Assembly: GCA_029990175.1 (NCBI GenBank)
Contig: JARKIP010000005.1
Coordinates: forward strand, 71,704,001-71,768,000
Reading direction: 5' to 3'
Source of the DNA: Petunia secreta
Lineage: Eukaryota > Streptophyta > Magnoliopsida > Solanales > Solanaceae
Length of the DNA: 64,000 nt
Made by a program: the position numbers and the translations under genes. Below, one piece after another: positions 18,601-29,981 of this stretch. Under the pieces are notes generated by a model. The model was given only the letters and a program-made list of their open reading frames with translations, was not told the DNA's origin and did not search any database. How positions within the stretch are numbered: the first letter of the stretch is position 1; every line of letters begins with the position of its first letter.

Positions 18601-21174
18601 ATGGCAGCAGAAGATCTACAACTTGTTGACGAGGTTTTGTAATCATCTCTATTGTTGTTCTAGATTAATTATTATTGTTATTGTTCTCTAATACATAAAT
18701 TTTTAGTTGATGGTAGTACTGATCAACATGAATATTACTAATTGTGTTATAAATAATGATATAGGAGTTTAATTTGAAAGACAAAAATGTACTTCTCCCC
18801 TATGTTCGACAACAAATAATGGGTAAGTACGTAGTATAATAAAGAAAAAAGGATAACAATATGATTGTAATTTTATATTGGGGGCTTGTAACGCAATTAT
18901 TTCTTCTTTTGCTTTTATTTTTTTAAGGTAATTGTTATGCATACAGCGTTGGTGAAGCAATTTCAGCTCTATTTGCTTATGTTTATGGCGATAAACCAGT
19001 TGAGTTATCCACACAACAGATCACAGATCATGTACCTATTATGTTTGATTATCAATTCAAAAGTATTAAAAAAGACGACCGTGGTTGTTACGTTAGCTAT
19101 TCCAGAGATGTCTTGCTATATGCAAATTATGTGGGCTTGTTAGAAGACAAGAATTACGTCAAACGACAAAACAGAAGAGAAGAAGATGTACAACCCATAC
19201 CAGATGATGTATACTTTTCATAACCTTTCCACTATGTTTGCACGACCATTACAATACATATATTTCCTTTATAGCAATATAACTTTACTTCTCTTGCTTT
19301 TTTCGTTTGGGTGAAATGGGTTAGAAACCGAAGTTTTACATTGGAAACTTTCGTTCTGTATATGAGGAGGGAACGCGTCAAAGATTTTGCTATGAGGAAG
19401 CAATGACTGAAGAACAAATCAATGAAATCTTGAAAGAACGGCCAATGGTTGGTTCTATCAAAACAAATAAAAGTTTTCACAACTTCGATGGGGAGGTAAT
19501 TGTATATATATACTTCTGAGTTCTTCAGTTTTTTGGTTAGCAATTCAATTTAATGTCATGAAAAGAATCTAGTTTTTTTATGGTATATGTATATATACTT
19601 ATTTATTGATTACTTAATGGAAGGATTTCCAATAGATAGTGACGCTTTTAATCCTTCTCATTTAAATTTCTATTACGTTAAAGTCATGGATTTTTTTTTA
19701 TTAGTTGGTACTTATTGTTGTGTTTTCATAGAAAAAAATTCAAATAACTTTGATCACAATCAAATCTCCCGAAAGTTTTGAATATGTAGTAAGGCATGTT
19801 CTAGTTAGACGATTATAATAATTTTTACATAATTGTGTTATACTCCTATTAGCTTAAGTTTATGTGAAGTGTTTTCTTTTCACAGGGAATATATATGGGT
19901 CCTAACGCAGGTGAAGCAGCGGATGGTGGATACCATGGGGTATTGATTGTGGGATATGGAGTTAAAGATGGAATTAAATATTTTCTAATTAAAAATAGTT
20001 ACGGTACTAAATGGGGGGATAAAGGGTTTGGCAAGGTCAGAAGAGATTTGCTTTGCGAATTAGCATATCCTCTTAAAGCCATCAAGTCAAATGTGGAGCC
20101 ACTGAAACTAACTATTCGTACTAGAATCAAGAGCCGACGCAAAAGAAAAAGGAACTGGAGTAGACCAAAGACTTCCCGATCTAAAGCTTCACGTCAAACG
20201 CAATCCTCTTTTGCCGCTCTAAGGAAAAGGTACAAAAAACTTGTAGAGGGTGAGATTGTACTTTATCTCTTTATGTTAATTCTTTCTACAAGGATTTGAT
20301 TCATTTCATGACGTCTTGGTGGCTAAAAGTGATCACATGTTTACTAGCAAATGCTTTTTAAAGTTTTAGAGTTACAGTTTGACCTATCACTGACCATGAA
20401 TTAACTAAACTGACTAGTGTCAACCAGAAACATTTAGTGAATTTTATTGCACTATGGTTCATGTATATTTGCGCATTTTATTGTTTATTTGAGAATGGAT
20501 TGCGGAGTGTACTAAGTTGAAAACACCCCTGCTTTATCTTGGCAAACGTTGGTGGTGCTTTAAGGCTACGTAAAGTCGATTAGCTTTGAAAATTAGTGGT
20601 TTTAGTGTATGCAAATAGGATGCTGAAAGGTTAAGACAACAGACAAGTCCCTTCACCTTGTTTTGATGTAGTTAAATGTCTGAAAATTTTGAGAAGAAAA
20701 GGAAGATAACATACCCTCGAACTCAAAGTAAGAATATATTCGCCATGAGATTATTTATGAGTCTTTGTAACTTGCGGTAGTTATTACCAAACATGCGGAG
20801 CGGAATTGACTTAAACGAATTTCGACTTGTATTTCGTGACAGATTTTCCTTTCATTTATGTGCTTGAACTAGATCAGCATCACAAACTACTTAATTATTT
20901 TCTTTATATGCACTCTTTGTTTCTGATCAGGTCCTGTACCAAGGAACCACCTTCTGTGATGAAAAGAAAGTACCCAGAAGCAAGAAAGATCCTAAAGTCC
21001 GTTGAAGAATCTGTCATGAATGAGAAAAATTCAAATGCTGAGGTGGATGACACGCTGGACCATCGAGCTGAGTTGGATAGGAGTAAAAGGGTTAGAATGC
21101 CAAATAGTAGGTCTAGTGGCACCATTTGGGTTAGAATGCCAAATACTAATAGGTTGGCTAGGCTGGGTTGTTAG
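18601..21174 (+). CDS. Papain-family (C1A) cysteine peptidase with basic C-terminal tail
   Basis: Six exons join in frame (18,601-18,633; 18,765-18,822; 18,928-19,208; 19,325-19,495; 19,886-20,229; 20,931-21,174), giving 376 aa with GT..AG junctions throughout. The catalytic set is visible: oxyanion Gln27 (VRQQIMG), Cys33 (GNCYAYSVGEAISALF), His198 (GGYHGVLIVGYG) and Asn218 (LIKNSYGTKWGDKGFG). The enzyme would cleave peptide bonds through a Cys-His pair. Unlike typical plant family members of 340-460 aa, no signal peptide and no I29 inhibitor propeptide precede the mature domain, which begins almost at the ATG. Residues 235-376 form an extension with KSRRKRKRNWSRPK near 263-276, resembling a nuclear localisation signal, and the repeat VRMPN. 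The donor of exon 5 was chosen (AAAAG|GTACAA) because it keeps the frame open. Upstream coding exons cannot be excluded. A CACTA element lies 273 bases past the stop. Confidence 0.82.
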
Positions 21175-21479
21175 TGACTCCGTATTTCTCTCATCCCCTC
21201 CTTATAAGTTATAACTCTGTTTCATTGCATTTTCTTTTGGTTAATTGATTGGCAACAAACCAAAAGAGCTGATAGATGTGGTTTGATTCTCCTGGAAGTG
21301 CAGTTTTTTATATGAAAATAGACTGTTGGGGTGTAATCTGCGGTTAAGTTTGTCTGATATAAAATGCATACATATGGTCAACCTTTAATTTGAAGATTAT
21401 ATGTTAAAAGATACATTGTGAAGTTCCACAAAGAAGAAAGATGACACCACTACTAAAAAAAGCTGAATCTGCGACCACC

Positions 21480-21740
21480 ATCATGCGACCGATTTTCGGT
21501 CTCCACAGTTGTGCGACCGAAAATCGGTCGCACATTCAACGAAAAAAAGTGGCGACCGAAAATCGGTCGCACATCAGTCACAGAAAAATTAGTCACAGCT
21601 ATGCGACCGAAAATCGGTCGCACATCGGTCACAGAAAAATTAGTCACAGCTATGCGACCGAAAATCGGTCGCACATCGGTCACAGAAAAATTAGTCACAG
21701 CTATGCGACCAACAATCGGTCGCATGTCGGTCGCATAACT
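21480..21740. repeat. Left subterminal repeat array of the CACTA element
   Basis: The palindromic motif GCGACCGAAAATCGGTCGCA occurs about six times, mostly in one orientation. The last three lie in a 49-bp tandem unit containing CAGAAAAATTAGTCACAGCTA. Open frames across both strands here are repeat artefacts. Confidence 0.92.
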
Positions 21741-22569
21741 GTAACTAAAAACGGGGCAGAACCCCTTTCTTCCCCATTTCAAAAATCCCAAAACCCACCT
21801 AATCCCTAAAAACCGAACCCCCCCCCCCCCACCCCATAATCAACTTCCCACCATTATAAACCCCATATAACTTTAAATTACTACTCTATTACCTCCAACA
21901 TAACATTTAACACAATCTAAACCTACAAATTCAAGGTAAATTTCATTTTTTAGTAATTTGTGTTATTTTTTTAAAAACTCATATAATGACTTTTTAATTC
22001 ACTTTTTTTGTAGTTATTGGGTGGATAGCACATTGGTAACTCATACTTTCTTGCCATTGGATCCAATACAAAGTAGAGGTAATTTTTTTTTTTTTGGTTT
22101 AATAATCCGAATTTAATTATATATATATTTATAAATAATGGAGAGCCTATATATATTGTTTACATGTTAGTTGTTAGTTATAATTAGTTTATTCTATATA
22201 ATGTGATGTATAATAAGTTGTTTTGGGTTGATGAACTTTAAATATAGGGTTGTGATGTTTGTGATTAATTATGGTGATTGTTGGGATATGTTGGGAATTG
22301 TTTGGTAGAGTTGTTTGCAATGTGTTGATGTCTTGTCATGGGTTGTGGCAATTGGAATACTTGTTATGCATTTAAAGTTAGGGTTTAGGTATTGTTGTTT
22401 TGATTGTTCATGTTTGCAACATCTTATGACTAAACCGGATAAATTGTATGCGTTTTGTATTGCATTCAACTTACTAGATAATATGGAATTCAAACGGATC
22501 AATGGATATTCAAAAAAAGGCTAGGATTATTAAAAATTGGTACCAACTAATTTGAATGTTTCAACAGGT

Positions 22570-23244
22570 ATGGACAAGTTATGCCCTAACGTTTTTAGCA
22601 GAAGGCCTGGCAAGAGACCTGTGGGCGAGAGTTCAGTTTCTGCGGGTGGTGACAGTCAACAATCACAGGTCCCGCATTCGCTGCCTACTGATACCCCACC
22701 TGGCTATGATCCAGCTTTTTTCAGGCCCCCTGGCCCATATCAGGTACCACTTATTACCCCGTCTCAGTTGCCTCCTGATTGGCAATGGACATTCCCTACC
22801 GTTGATTATACTGAGACACAGGTCCCTCCCACACAGGGCGATCCCTCCCAGGCTGATGACAGGGAGACTCATCCCCCTGAATTCCCCCTAGATAGTTGTG
22901 ACGACCCACCGAGTCAGCAGGAGCTCATGCTGTATGATCCCCATTCGCCTTATGGTCTTGGATCGCTATATGCTCCGGATAAGCATAATTCTCGCTTTTT
23001 GGGCTCTTCAGCTACTTCTTCTCCGGCGAGCTCCGTTGATCCTGCTGAGATGGCTCAAATGAGAGAGCAGATCGCACAGCTGTCGAGGGTAAACCAAGAA
23101 ACGCATGACATGATCAGAAAGCTCCTTGCCAAAAAGGAGAAGAAGAAATCGAGAAGAAAGCATAAGAGCAAGCATCGCCGCAGCTCCTCTTCCTCTTCCT
23201 CTTCCGAGTCCGGGTCTAGCTCAGCCTCGCCCGAGCCCCAGTAG
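22570..23244 (+). CDS. CACTA-borne 224-aa Pro/Ser-rich protein with coiled coil and RS tail
   Basis: The start is the ATG of MDKLCPNVFSRRPGKRP. It directly follows a TTTCAACAG splice-acceptor-like site, and upstream sequence has GT donors (TCAAGGTAAAT at about 21,940), so a 5' intron is likely. Residues 20-120 are rich in Pro, Gln and Asp (PPGYDPAFFRPPGPYQVP). Residues about 165-200 form a short coiled coil (EMAQMREQIAQLSRVNQ). The C-terminus is highly basic, then serine-rich (KKSRRKHKSKHRRSSSSSSS). The protein has no transposase catalytic motif. It may be a remnant of an accessory DNA-binding protein analogous to TnpA or a captured host segment; neither is shown by the sequence. Confidence 0.68.
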   Translation: MDKLCPNVFSRRPGKRPVGESSVSAGGDSQQSQVPHSLPTDTPPGYDPAFFRPPGPYQVPLITPSQLPPDWQWTFPTVDYTETQVPPTQGDPSQADDRETHPPEFPLDSCDDPPSQQELMLYDPHSPYGLGSLYAPDKHNSRFLGSSATSSPASSVDPAEMAQMREQIAQLSRVNQETHDMIRKLLAKKEKKKSRRKHKSKHRRSSSSSSSSESGSSSASPEPQ

Positions 23245-23429
23245 TCTTTTAAATATTTGTGAAGTTGTATTGTTAACAATTTTAGAATATAACTAATGCT
23301 GTATGGATGTTTTTGAAATGATTGGATGTTTTTGAAATGTTTGGATTGCTGTTTTATTGCTGTCCAGGTGCTGGTTTTTGCTGTTGCGATGTGCCTGATT
23401 GAAGGATTTGTATTGCAGGTTTTTACAGG

Positions 23430-23800
23430 TTTGGCGACCGATTTTCGGTCGCATAGCGGTCACACCTGAGACCACGTATGCGACTGATTTTCGGTCGCAC
23501 ATTCTGTGCGACCGAATTTCGGTCGCATACTTGGTCACCATTAATCCCCACAAATGAGACCAAGTATGCGACCGAAAATCGGTCGCACTAGGATGTGCGA
23601 CCGATTTTCGGTCGCATACTTGGTCACTTTATGTGAGCTATTGTGCGACCGAAATTCGGTCGCATAGTGGTCGCAATGGCGACCGATTTTCGGTCGCAGG
23701 GCTATTTGCTACCATTAATATTCCGACTACCCGTATCGGTCGCCGATCGGTCGCCGATCGGTCGACCTGGCGACCGATGTGCGACCGATTTGGTGGTCGC
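23430..23800. repeat. Right subterminal repeat array of the CACTA element
   Basis: About ten copies of GCGACCGATTTTCGGTCGCA appear in both orientations. Near the terminus they degrade into TCGGTCGCCGATCGGTCG. Spacers include TACTTGGTCAC. Confidence 0.92.
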
Positions 23801-23944
23801 AGATTCAGTTTTTTTTAGTAGTGCACTGTCTTTAAAGTCGCTTGCTACAAGTAGTTTATTTCACCTTTCCAAAATCCGTTAGGTTCAAAGAAGTAAACGT
23901 TAATTTGCAATGTTGGTCGTTGGAAGTGTTTTATTTTTTTTAGT

Positions 23945-25409
23945 AGAATTTGGGGTGTTGTATTATCAAAAGAGCATAGAGGGGGACTATGCCTTACCTC
24001 AAGGTACAGCACAGGAATGAATGACTAATCCATACCTCAAAAATAAGGAGCAGGTGAACTCTAACAAGAAACAGATCCCACTCCTTCAAACATTCTCTTA
24101 GCTTACAAAGAAATTAGCCTTATCATATCTAGTTCTAATACTAGGAAGTTGGCACTTATCCAGTTGGAAAGGACCCTTAGCATGATTAGGGAGTTCTTGG
24201 AAAGTGTTAAAGAAGGAGTTACAACCAGAACTTGCTGCCAGCTTAGCCAGGTAATCTGCAACTTTAGTTGCTTCCCTGAAGCAATGAATAATGTGAACAT
24301 TGGCTAGGTTCATGTTCTGGACATAGAATCAGTAACTCCGTTCAGCTTATAGTTGTTAGTAGCCCTCTCCTGAAGCATTTTAGTAACAATTAGCAAGTCA
24401 AGTTCAAGCTCCAAGTTGTTGTAACCTTTCTGAATATACCATTACTGGTCTGCCAAAGCCTCACACATATTGTTACTAAGGCATTTAACCGCGAGAGAAA
24501 ATGGCATAACGAAATCTTCTTTGTCGTCTCTGATTACGTACGCCACCAATACTAGCATTACCATTCTCAAAAAAATAGCTTCCATCAGTGTTTATTTTAA
24601 CCCAACCAGGCACGGGTTTGTGCCTAAGTACCGGAGTGTGAATAGGTACATGCTTCATCCTTTCAACAACATCACATATTTGGCTCAAGAGGTATTCAAG
24701 ATGTAGGAAAGGCCAACTTCATAGCTGCATACATAGTCCATTCAATTTGTTGCTTCAGCTTGTAATCCTAAAATTCTTTTGGATATTTGCAAACACAACA
24801 AGCTTTCAAGATTTCCCAGCATATTACAGTAGGTGTAATTTGCAGAAGAGTCTTGTGCGCACTATTTTTGACTTTTGATTCCACCAACTCTGTAGTAAAC
24901 ACTACTAACACTCAACTCATAAAACAATGGAACATGGAATAATAGCTTTGATTGATATAGAAATTGACAATTACAACTACTCAATGGGAACAGGGCACGA
25001 AGTAAAGATACTGGATAACAAAGATAGGATAGGAAGGGAGATGAGAGGAATCAGAAGAACTTGGGATGAGAAGCATAGACTTTGCCAAAGGCATTTCACA
25101 ATTTGCATAATCCCATGATTCCCATCTTGCTGAAGCATTTCCCTTTTTAACCTATTCTCACTTGGGCCCGGATCCCAAATCAACCTTATGTTGGGCAGTT
25201 TAGTACTTGGGCTACGCCAAATATTATTTTCAAACCCAAACCCATTAATAATTATCCAGCTATCTTGCTTCCTCAGACCCGTCACAATATTCATAACAAA
25301 CTCTGTAACACTCCTCTATTATGTATATCTTGGTGCCGAATACCCAACGGACCTCCAAAGTACTTTCAAATATCTTTAGCTATTTGGCTTTCAACAAATA
25401 CATGTTGAA
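23945..25409 (-). pseudogene. LINE-A 3' part: zf-RVT end, RNase H, 3' UTR
   Basis: Frames give SIQHVFVESQIAKDI, the continuation of the zinc-binding RVT domain, at about 25,400-25,360. Then come PGWVKINTDGSYFFENGNAS (about 24,600), the opening strand of RNase H with its first Asp, and NVHIIHCFREATKVADYLAK (about 24,290-24,240), the RNase H C-terminal His/Asp region. Stops and frame changes separate them. Confidence 0.8.
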
Positions 25410-25565
25410 TGTAAGTAACAAGACAATGGAGGAATTTCTATATGTTCTATTCCAGAATACAATGATATATATACATGTGGAGATTAAGCTAATTATGGTA
25501 ACTAGATATTCTAATCCCTATAAATCTGCTATTATTTTATATACAAGGAAAATAGATTCTCTACA
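25410..25565 (-). repeat. Copia 3' LTR
   Basis: 156 bp, TG...CA ends. The neighbouring plus-strand CTCCTCCTCAAGT at 25,566-25,578 is the polypurine tract. Confidence 0.92.
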
Positions 25566-25619
25566 CTCCTCCTCAAGTTGGAGCATAAATATTGATCATG
25601 TCCAGCTTGTACAAAGATA

Positions 25620-26334
25620 ACCAACTCAGGCTCCCTTTAGCTCCTTTGTGAACAAATCAGCAAGTTGCTCTCTCATCCTCACTTAACCAGTAGAAATCAA
25701 GTTCTTCTCAATCTTCTCACGAATAAAATGACAATCAATCTCAATATATTTTGTTCTTTCATGATAAACCAGATTTGAGGCAATATAAAGGGCAGCTTGG
25801 TTGTCACATCAAAGTTTTATGGGTTTTCTGTGATGCTTCAACCCAATTTCAGTTAAAATATGACGTATCCACATAATCTCACATGTGGACTGTGCCATAG
25901 CTCTGTACTCGGATTCTGCACCAGAACGAGATACAACACTTTGTTTCTTTCTTCTCCATGATACCAAGTTTCCCCCAACAAAGACACAATAACCAGTAAT
26001 AGACCGACTATCAATCTATGAGGCAGCCCAGTCTGCATCTGCAAAACATTCAATCTGAGAATGTCCATTATCGCTATATAGTACACCAAGTCCAGGTGCT
26101 CCTTTCAAGTAACATGAACTGACTAACCACGCTTACTGCAAAGGCGATATCTGGACGAGTCATAGTGAGATAGTTTAACTTGCCAACTAATCTCATGTAT
26201 CTTTCTGGATTATCAAATGGATCGCCATCATCTTTTATAAGCTGTACATTGGGAACTATTGGAGTACTGCAGGGCTTGGCCACCAACTTTTCAGTTTGTG
26301 TAAGCAGGTCAAGAACATACTTTCTCTGAGTCAT
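25620..26334 (-). pseudogene. Copia RNase H region
   Basis: Frames include LVGKLNYLTMTRPDIAFAVS (about 26,180-26,130), then in another frame CFADADWAAS and GGNLVSWRRKKQSVVSRSGA, AESEYRAMA and HERTKYIEIDCHFIREKIE. These are the conserved copia RNase H blocks, with the Asp of DADWA, the Glu of SEYRA and the final His/Asp region. At least one frameshift and several stops (for example after WAAS) inactivate it. Confidence 0.85.
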
Positions 26335-26361
26335 GAGAATTCCCTTCTTGCTCGTAGAAAC

Positions 26362-27534
26362 TTATATTCCCAAAAAGTATTTCAGTTGGCCCAAGTCTTT
26401 CATATGAAACCTACTCTGTAAGAAAGACTTGGGGGAGGAGATTCCTGCTGAATCACTCCCTATAATAATGATATCATCAACATATACAACAAGGAGGATA
26501 ATACCAGTTGTTGATCGCCTATAGAAGACAGTATGATCACATATGCTCTTCTTCAGCCCAAATTCACGAATGACTTTACTAAACTTGCCAAACCAAGCCC
26601 GGGGGCTTTGCTTTAAGCCATACAATAACTTCTTCAAAAAATAAACTTTTCCATACTCCCCCTGAGCAACAAAACCAGGTGGTTGCTCTATATACACTTC
26701 TTTTTTTATAACAAGGGAACCCGCAGCCGCTACCCTTCAGGTGCGCTCTGGGTAAACCCTGCTCCTGATGCAATAGCCTGCAAACCATACAGGAGAGGTA
26801 AACCGCACTAGGCAAGCCCTGTGCAACAGGCTCAAACTGAGAAGGTTGTTGGCAAGGGGGCTTGAACCCAAGTCTCCCATGTAGGAAATCACTTGCTGAA
26901 CCAACTCAGCTACCCTTGCGGGTATAAATTATATACATTTCTTCGTAGAGATCACCATGAAGAAATGTGTTTTTGATATCCAGCTGATGTAATGGCCAAT
27001 GCTGAGAAGCAACTAAGGATAAAATAAGCGGACAGAAGTGAGTTTCGCCACTGGAGAGAAAGTGTCAGAATAATCTACACCATACGTCTGAGCATACCCT
27101 TTAGCCACAAGTCTAGCCTTAAGTCTGACTACAGAACCGTCAGGATTAACTTTGACAGTAAAGACCCATTTGAATCCCACTACCTTGGGTAGATTCACCA
27201 AATCCCAAGTGTGATTTTCTTCCAGTGCACGTAGCTCTTCAAACATTGCTTCACGCCAACCAGGATGACCCAAATCTTCCTTCACTATTTTGGGTATAGA
27301 GACGGAATCCAGCGATGCAACAAAGGAACTAGATGTAGGAGATAGGTGATCATAGGAAACAAAATTAGCCATGGAATAAGTGGACTTGCAATGACGTGTA
27401 CCTTTGCAGAGAGCAATATGGAGGTCAAGATCTTCTGCAGGAGGATTAAGAGGAGGAGGATCTGATGACGAAGGAACGGGTGCAAGACATGTATCATTTT
27501 TCTCTCTTCTCGAGTAAACTTGAACAATTGGCAA
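26362..27534 (-). pseudogene. Copia reverse transcriptase, interrupted by a SINE
   Basis: The N-terminal half (27,534-27,013) has WDLVNLPKVVGFKWVFTVK, then RLKARLVAKGYAQ and VDYSDTFSPVAKLTSVR. The C-terminal half (26,697-26,362) has EQPPGFV, LKKLLYGLKQSPRAW and the polymerase core LLVVYVDDIIIIGSD with intact YVDD. The SINE at 26,701-26,929 lies between LHGDLYEEMYI and EQPPGFV. The frame is otherwise well kept, so the SINE was probably an early disabling event. Confidence 0.88.
26701..26929 (-). mobile_element. tRNA-derived SINE (Au-like), about 230 bp
   Basis: On the minus strand it starts ACCCGCAAGGGTAGCTGAGT, containing an RNA polymerase III A box (TAGCTGAGTTGG), followed by a B box (GGTTCAAGCCC). 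It ends GGGTAGCGGCTGCGGGTTCC and a T-rich run. A 12-bp target duplication flanks it: TATATACACTTC (26,689-26,700) and TATATACATTTC (26,930-26,941). The 3' GGCTGCGGGTT phrase is as I remember the Au SINE family; the structure alone proves a SINE. Confidence 0.9.
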
Positions 27535-27668
27535 TCTAGCTCACACAGATAGAGTAGGTGATGAAGGTACAATAGGCGGCTGGTGCTCAATAGAGGAACT
27601 AGAAGATATGGAACCACATCATCTAATTTACATGTCAAAGGAGTAGGTGTTGAAGGTATATTAGTCCG

Positions 27669-28415
27669 CTAATGCTCAATAGAAGAACAAGGGGATGTAG
27701 GAACAACATCATTTGATTTATCTGTCAAAGGTCTAGTGACTTTATAGACTAACCACTCATCTTCCTCTCCCTGACTAGTAGAAATAGGAGGTGCATAAAA
27801 GAACGGTATAGTCTCTAAAAATGCCACATCGGTAGACACAAGATACTTGATAAGTTCAGTAGAATAATACTGATAACCCTTTTGAAGACGAGAATAGCCA
27901 AGAAAAATACATTTTAATGCCTTAGGGTCCAACTTGGTAACAGAAGGCCGAACATCTTGAACATAACATGTGCTTCCAAATACCTTGGGTTCTATCGGGA
28001 AGAGTGACTTGTTTGGAAAAAGAACACTATATGGTATGCTACCATTAAGCATAGTTGAAGGCATCTGGTTGATCAGGGAACAAGCCGTAGAGATCGCATC
28101 GGCCCAAAATTGTTTAGGAACCTTCATCTGGAATAAAATTCCCTGAGCTGTTTCAAGTAGATGTCGATTCTTCCTCTAAGCAACTCCATTTTTAGAGGGT
28201 GTATCAACACAAGAAGACTGGTGTAACCTCCCGTGTTGTCTCATGTAAGACTGGAATGAGGCGGACATATACTCTTTAGCATTATCACTCCTTAGAATAC
28301 GCACTGAAGCATTAAATTGAGTCTTAAGTTTAGCACAAAAGGCAGGAAAGTGAGTAAACACTTCAGATCGGCTCTTCATAAAGTAAATCCAAGTCATCCG
28401 AGAAAAATAATCCAC
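27669..28415 (-). pseudogene. Copia integrase
   Basis: MDYFSRMTWIYFMKSRSEV covers the first catalytic Asp. SVRILRSDNAKEYMS covers the second. The PSKNGVA stretch precedes the Glu, after which the frame breaks. QFWADAISTACSLINQMPS and then KVFGSTCYVQDVRPS follow, the post-catalytic GKK-type region. One frameshift between the two frames destroys the protein. Confidence 0.86.
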
Positions 28416-28592
28416 AAAAGTAACAAAATACTTGTGTCCAGTTTTAGAAACAACCGGACATAGTCCCCAAACATTTGAATGAACTAACTCAAAAGCTTAC
28501 TTAGCTCACTTATTAACCCTCAGACCCAGCAAGGTATGATAATGTTTTACAAATTGGCATGACCCACAATCCAATGACAAAACACCATGAAA

Positions 28593-29243
28593 TTAAGGAC
28601 AAAGCTTCTTCAACATAGGAAGGGATGGATGTCCTAATCGGCAGTGTGCTTCAAATGAAGACATGACACTAGAACAAGCAACAGAGTGAGGCACCCAATT
28701 GTCAAAGATATAGAGACCATCAGAAATATGTCCTTTACCAATAATTTGCTTTGTCACCAGATCCTGAATCAAACAATGATCGGCGAAGAATGATACAGAA
28801 TAATTTAGATCTGTGGTAAGTTTCTTCACGGAGATTAAATTAAATGCGAGGTTAGGTAGACTTAGCATAGATGATAGGGTAATAAAGGGGTTAAGTACAA
28901 CAGTTCCTAATCCCACAATGTTATACTTTGAACCATCAGCTATAGTCATAGAGGAGGTTGCTTTGTGTGATCGAAAGCTAGAAAAGATACTAGGATTACC
29001 TTTCATATGATCAGTGACACAAGAATCGATCACCCATTTACTTGAAGAAGAGATAAGACAGGTTTTACCTGACCCAGCAAAGGTAGTGACTGAATTATTA
29101 GACATGTGGGCTCTTTGTTTGCGGTTATGTAATTTCTCATAATACCACTTCATATGTCCTGACTCATGGCAGTAGTGACACACAACTTTCTTGAAGTCAT
29201 TATTGCGGTTATCTAAAATCTTGCTCATTCTTCCAACTATCAA
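28593..29243 (-). pseudogene. Copia zinc knuckle, protease and GAG-pre-integrase
   Basis: Zinc knuckle CHYCHESGHMKWYYEK has Tyr in place of the last Cys. The protease site reads WVIDSCVTDHMKGN, so the Gly of Asp-Ser-Gly is Cys and activity is unlikely. HCRLGHPSLPMLKKLCP is the GAG-pre-integrase His/Cys block. Most upstream gag is missing or unrecognisable. Between 29,580 and 29,880 there is instead a GC-rich leader (ACGCGCGAGTGGAGC). Confidence 0.82.
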
Positions 29244-29969
29244 AGTAAATTAACCAACAAAATTTTGCACCAAATAAATCTCGATTGTGTTACCAAGACA
29301 AAGTTTCAACAGATCCAACCAGAAAAGAACCACAAGTAAGTCTTAAAATCAATGAACCAAATTCACACAAATGAGTCAAGAGATGCACCTGTCTGACCCA
29401 AAGTAAGTCCAAAAGGGATGATTTTCACAAGGCAATATATCATACACGTTGAACTAAGAGCACCTAAATGTTTATAGCAAATACACACCAGTAAATAATA
29501 GAAGGCATCAAACTGATCGGAAAGCAGTACATAGCACAGACCAAACTGAAGTACCAAACAGATCGACCAATGGCAGGAATGAATTCAAACTCAAATTTGT
29601 TCAAGAATCGTGGAAACCTGGATCATGATGCTTTTTCTTCAAAACGTGGTATTATGGCTCAAGAACCACCAGAAGCCGATCGGAAAAGGCAAGGCGATTT
29701 CGAAGCAGGAAGCCGGACCTAAATTGGTCAACTCACGCGCCTACACGCGCGAGTGGAGCTACGATTTCTTCGGCTACTTCGCCGGCGCGTGCGACGCATG
29801 CTCGTCTTCTCCGGCCATTTATTTTTGGGGAACAACAGATCGTCGGGAGATGCTTCTTTCTAGGTAGGTGGTGACAGCTACTTTTGATATCTCAAGCACG
29901 AGAACCAAGACAGCAAATTTTTGGCAACCACCGATGCAACTTCTGGAGTGCTACTACAAATTTAACGAG

Positions 29970-29981
29970 GCTCTGATACCA
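29970..29981 (-). other. Copia primer-binding site
   Basis: Minus-strand TGGTATCAGAGC abuts the 5' LTR. It is the initiator tRNA-Met site. Confidence 0.93.

Larger units (their letters stand above)
21448..23823. mobile_element. Complete non-autonomous CACTA (En/Spm-type) transposon, 2.4 kb
   Basis: Ends read CACTACTAAAAAAAGCTGAA and, inverted, CACTACTAAAAAAAACTGAA. The match continues through TCTGCGACCACCA, about 32 bp with one mismatch. A 3-bp duplication CAC flanks both ends (21,445-21,447 and 23,824-23,826). Subterminal arrays of CGACCGAAAATCGGTCGC, typical transposase-binding repeats of this superfamily, fill 21,480-21,740 and 23,430-23,800. No DDE transposase is present. One ORF of 224 codons lies between the arrays. 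Confidence 0.95.

Noticed and set aside
21441..21809. Open frames on both strands over the CACTA left array
   Set aside because: The palindromic repeat gives ENRSH/MRPKIGR-type repeated peptides on both strands; not a gene.
29610..29867. 85-codon plus-strand frame in the copia leader
   Set aside because: It lies in the GC-rich leader of a minus-strand element, and has no conserved features.
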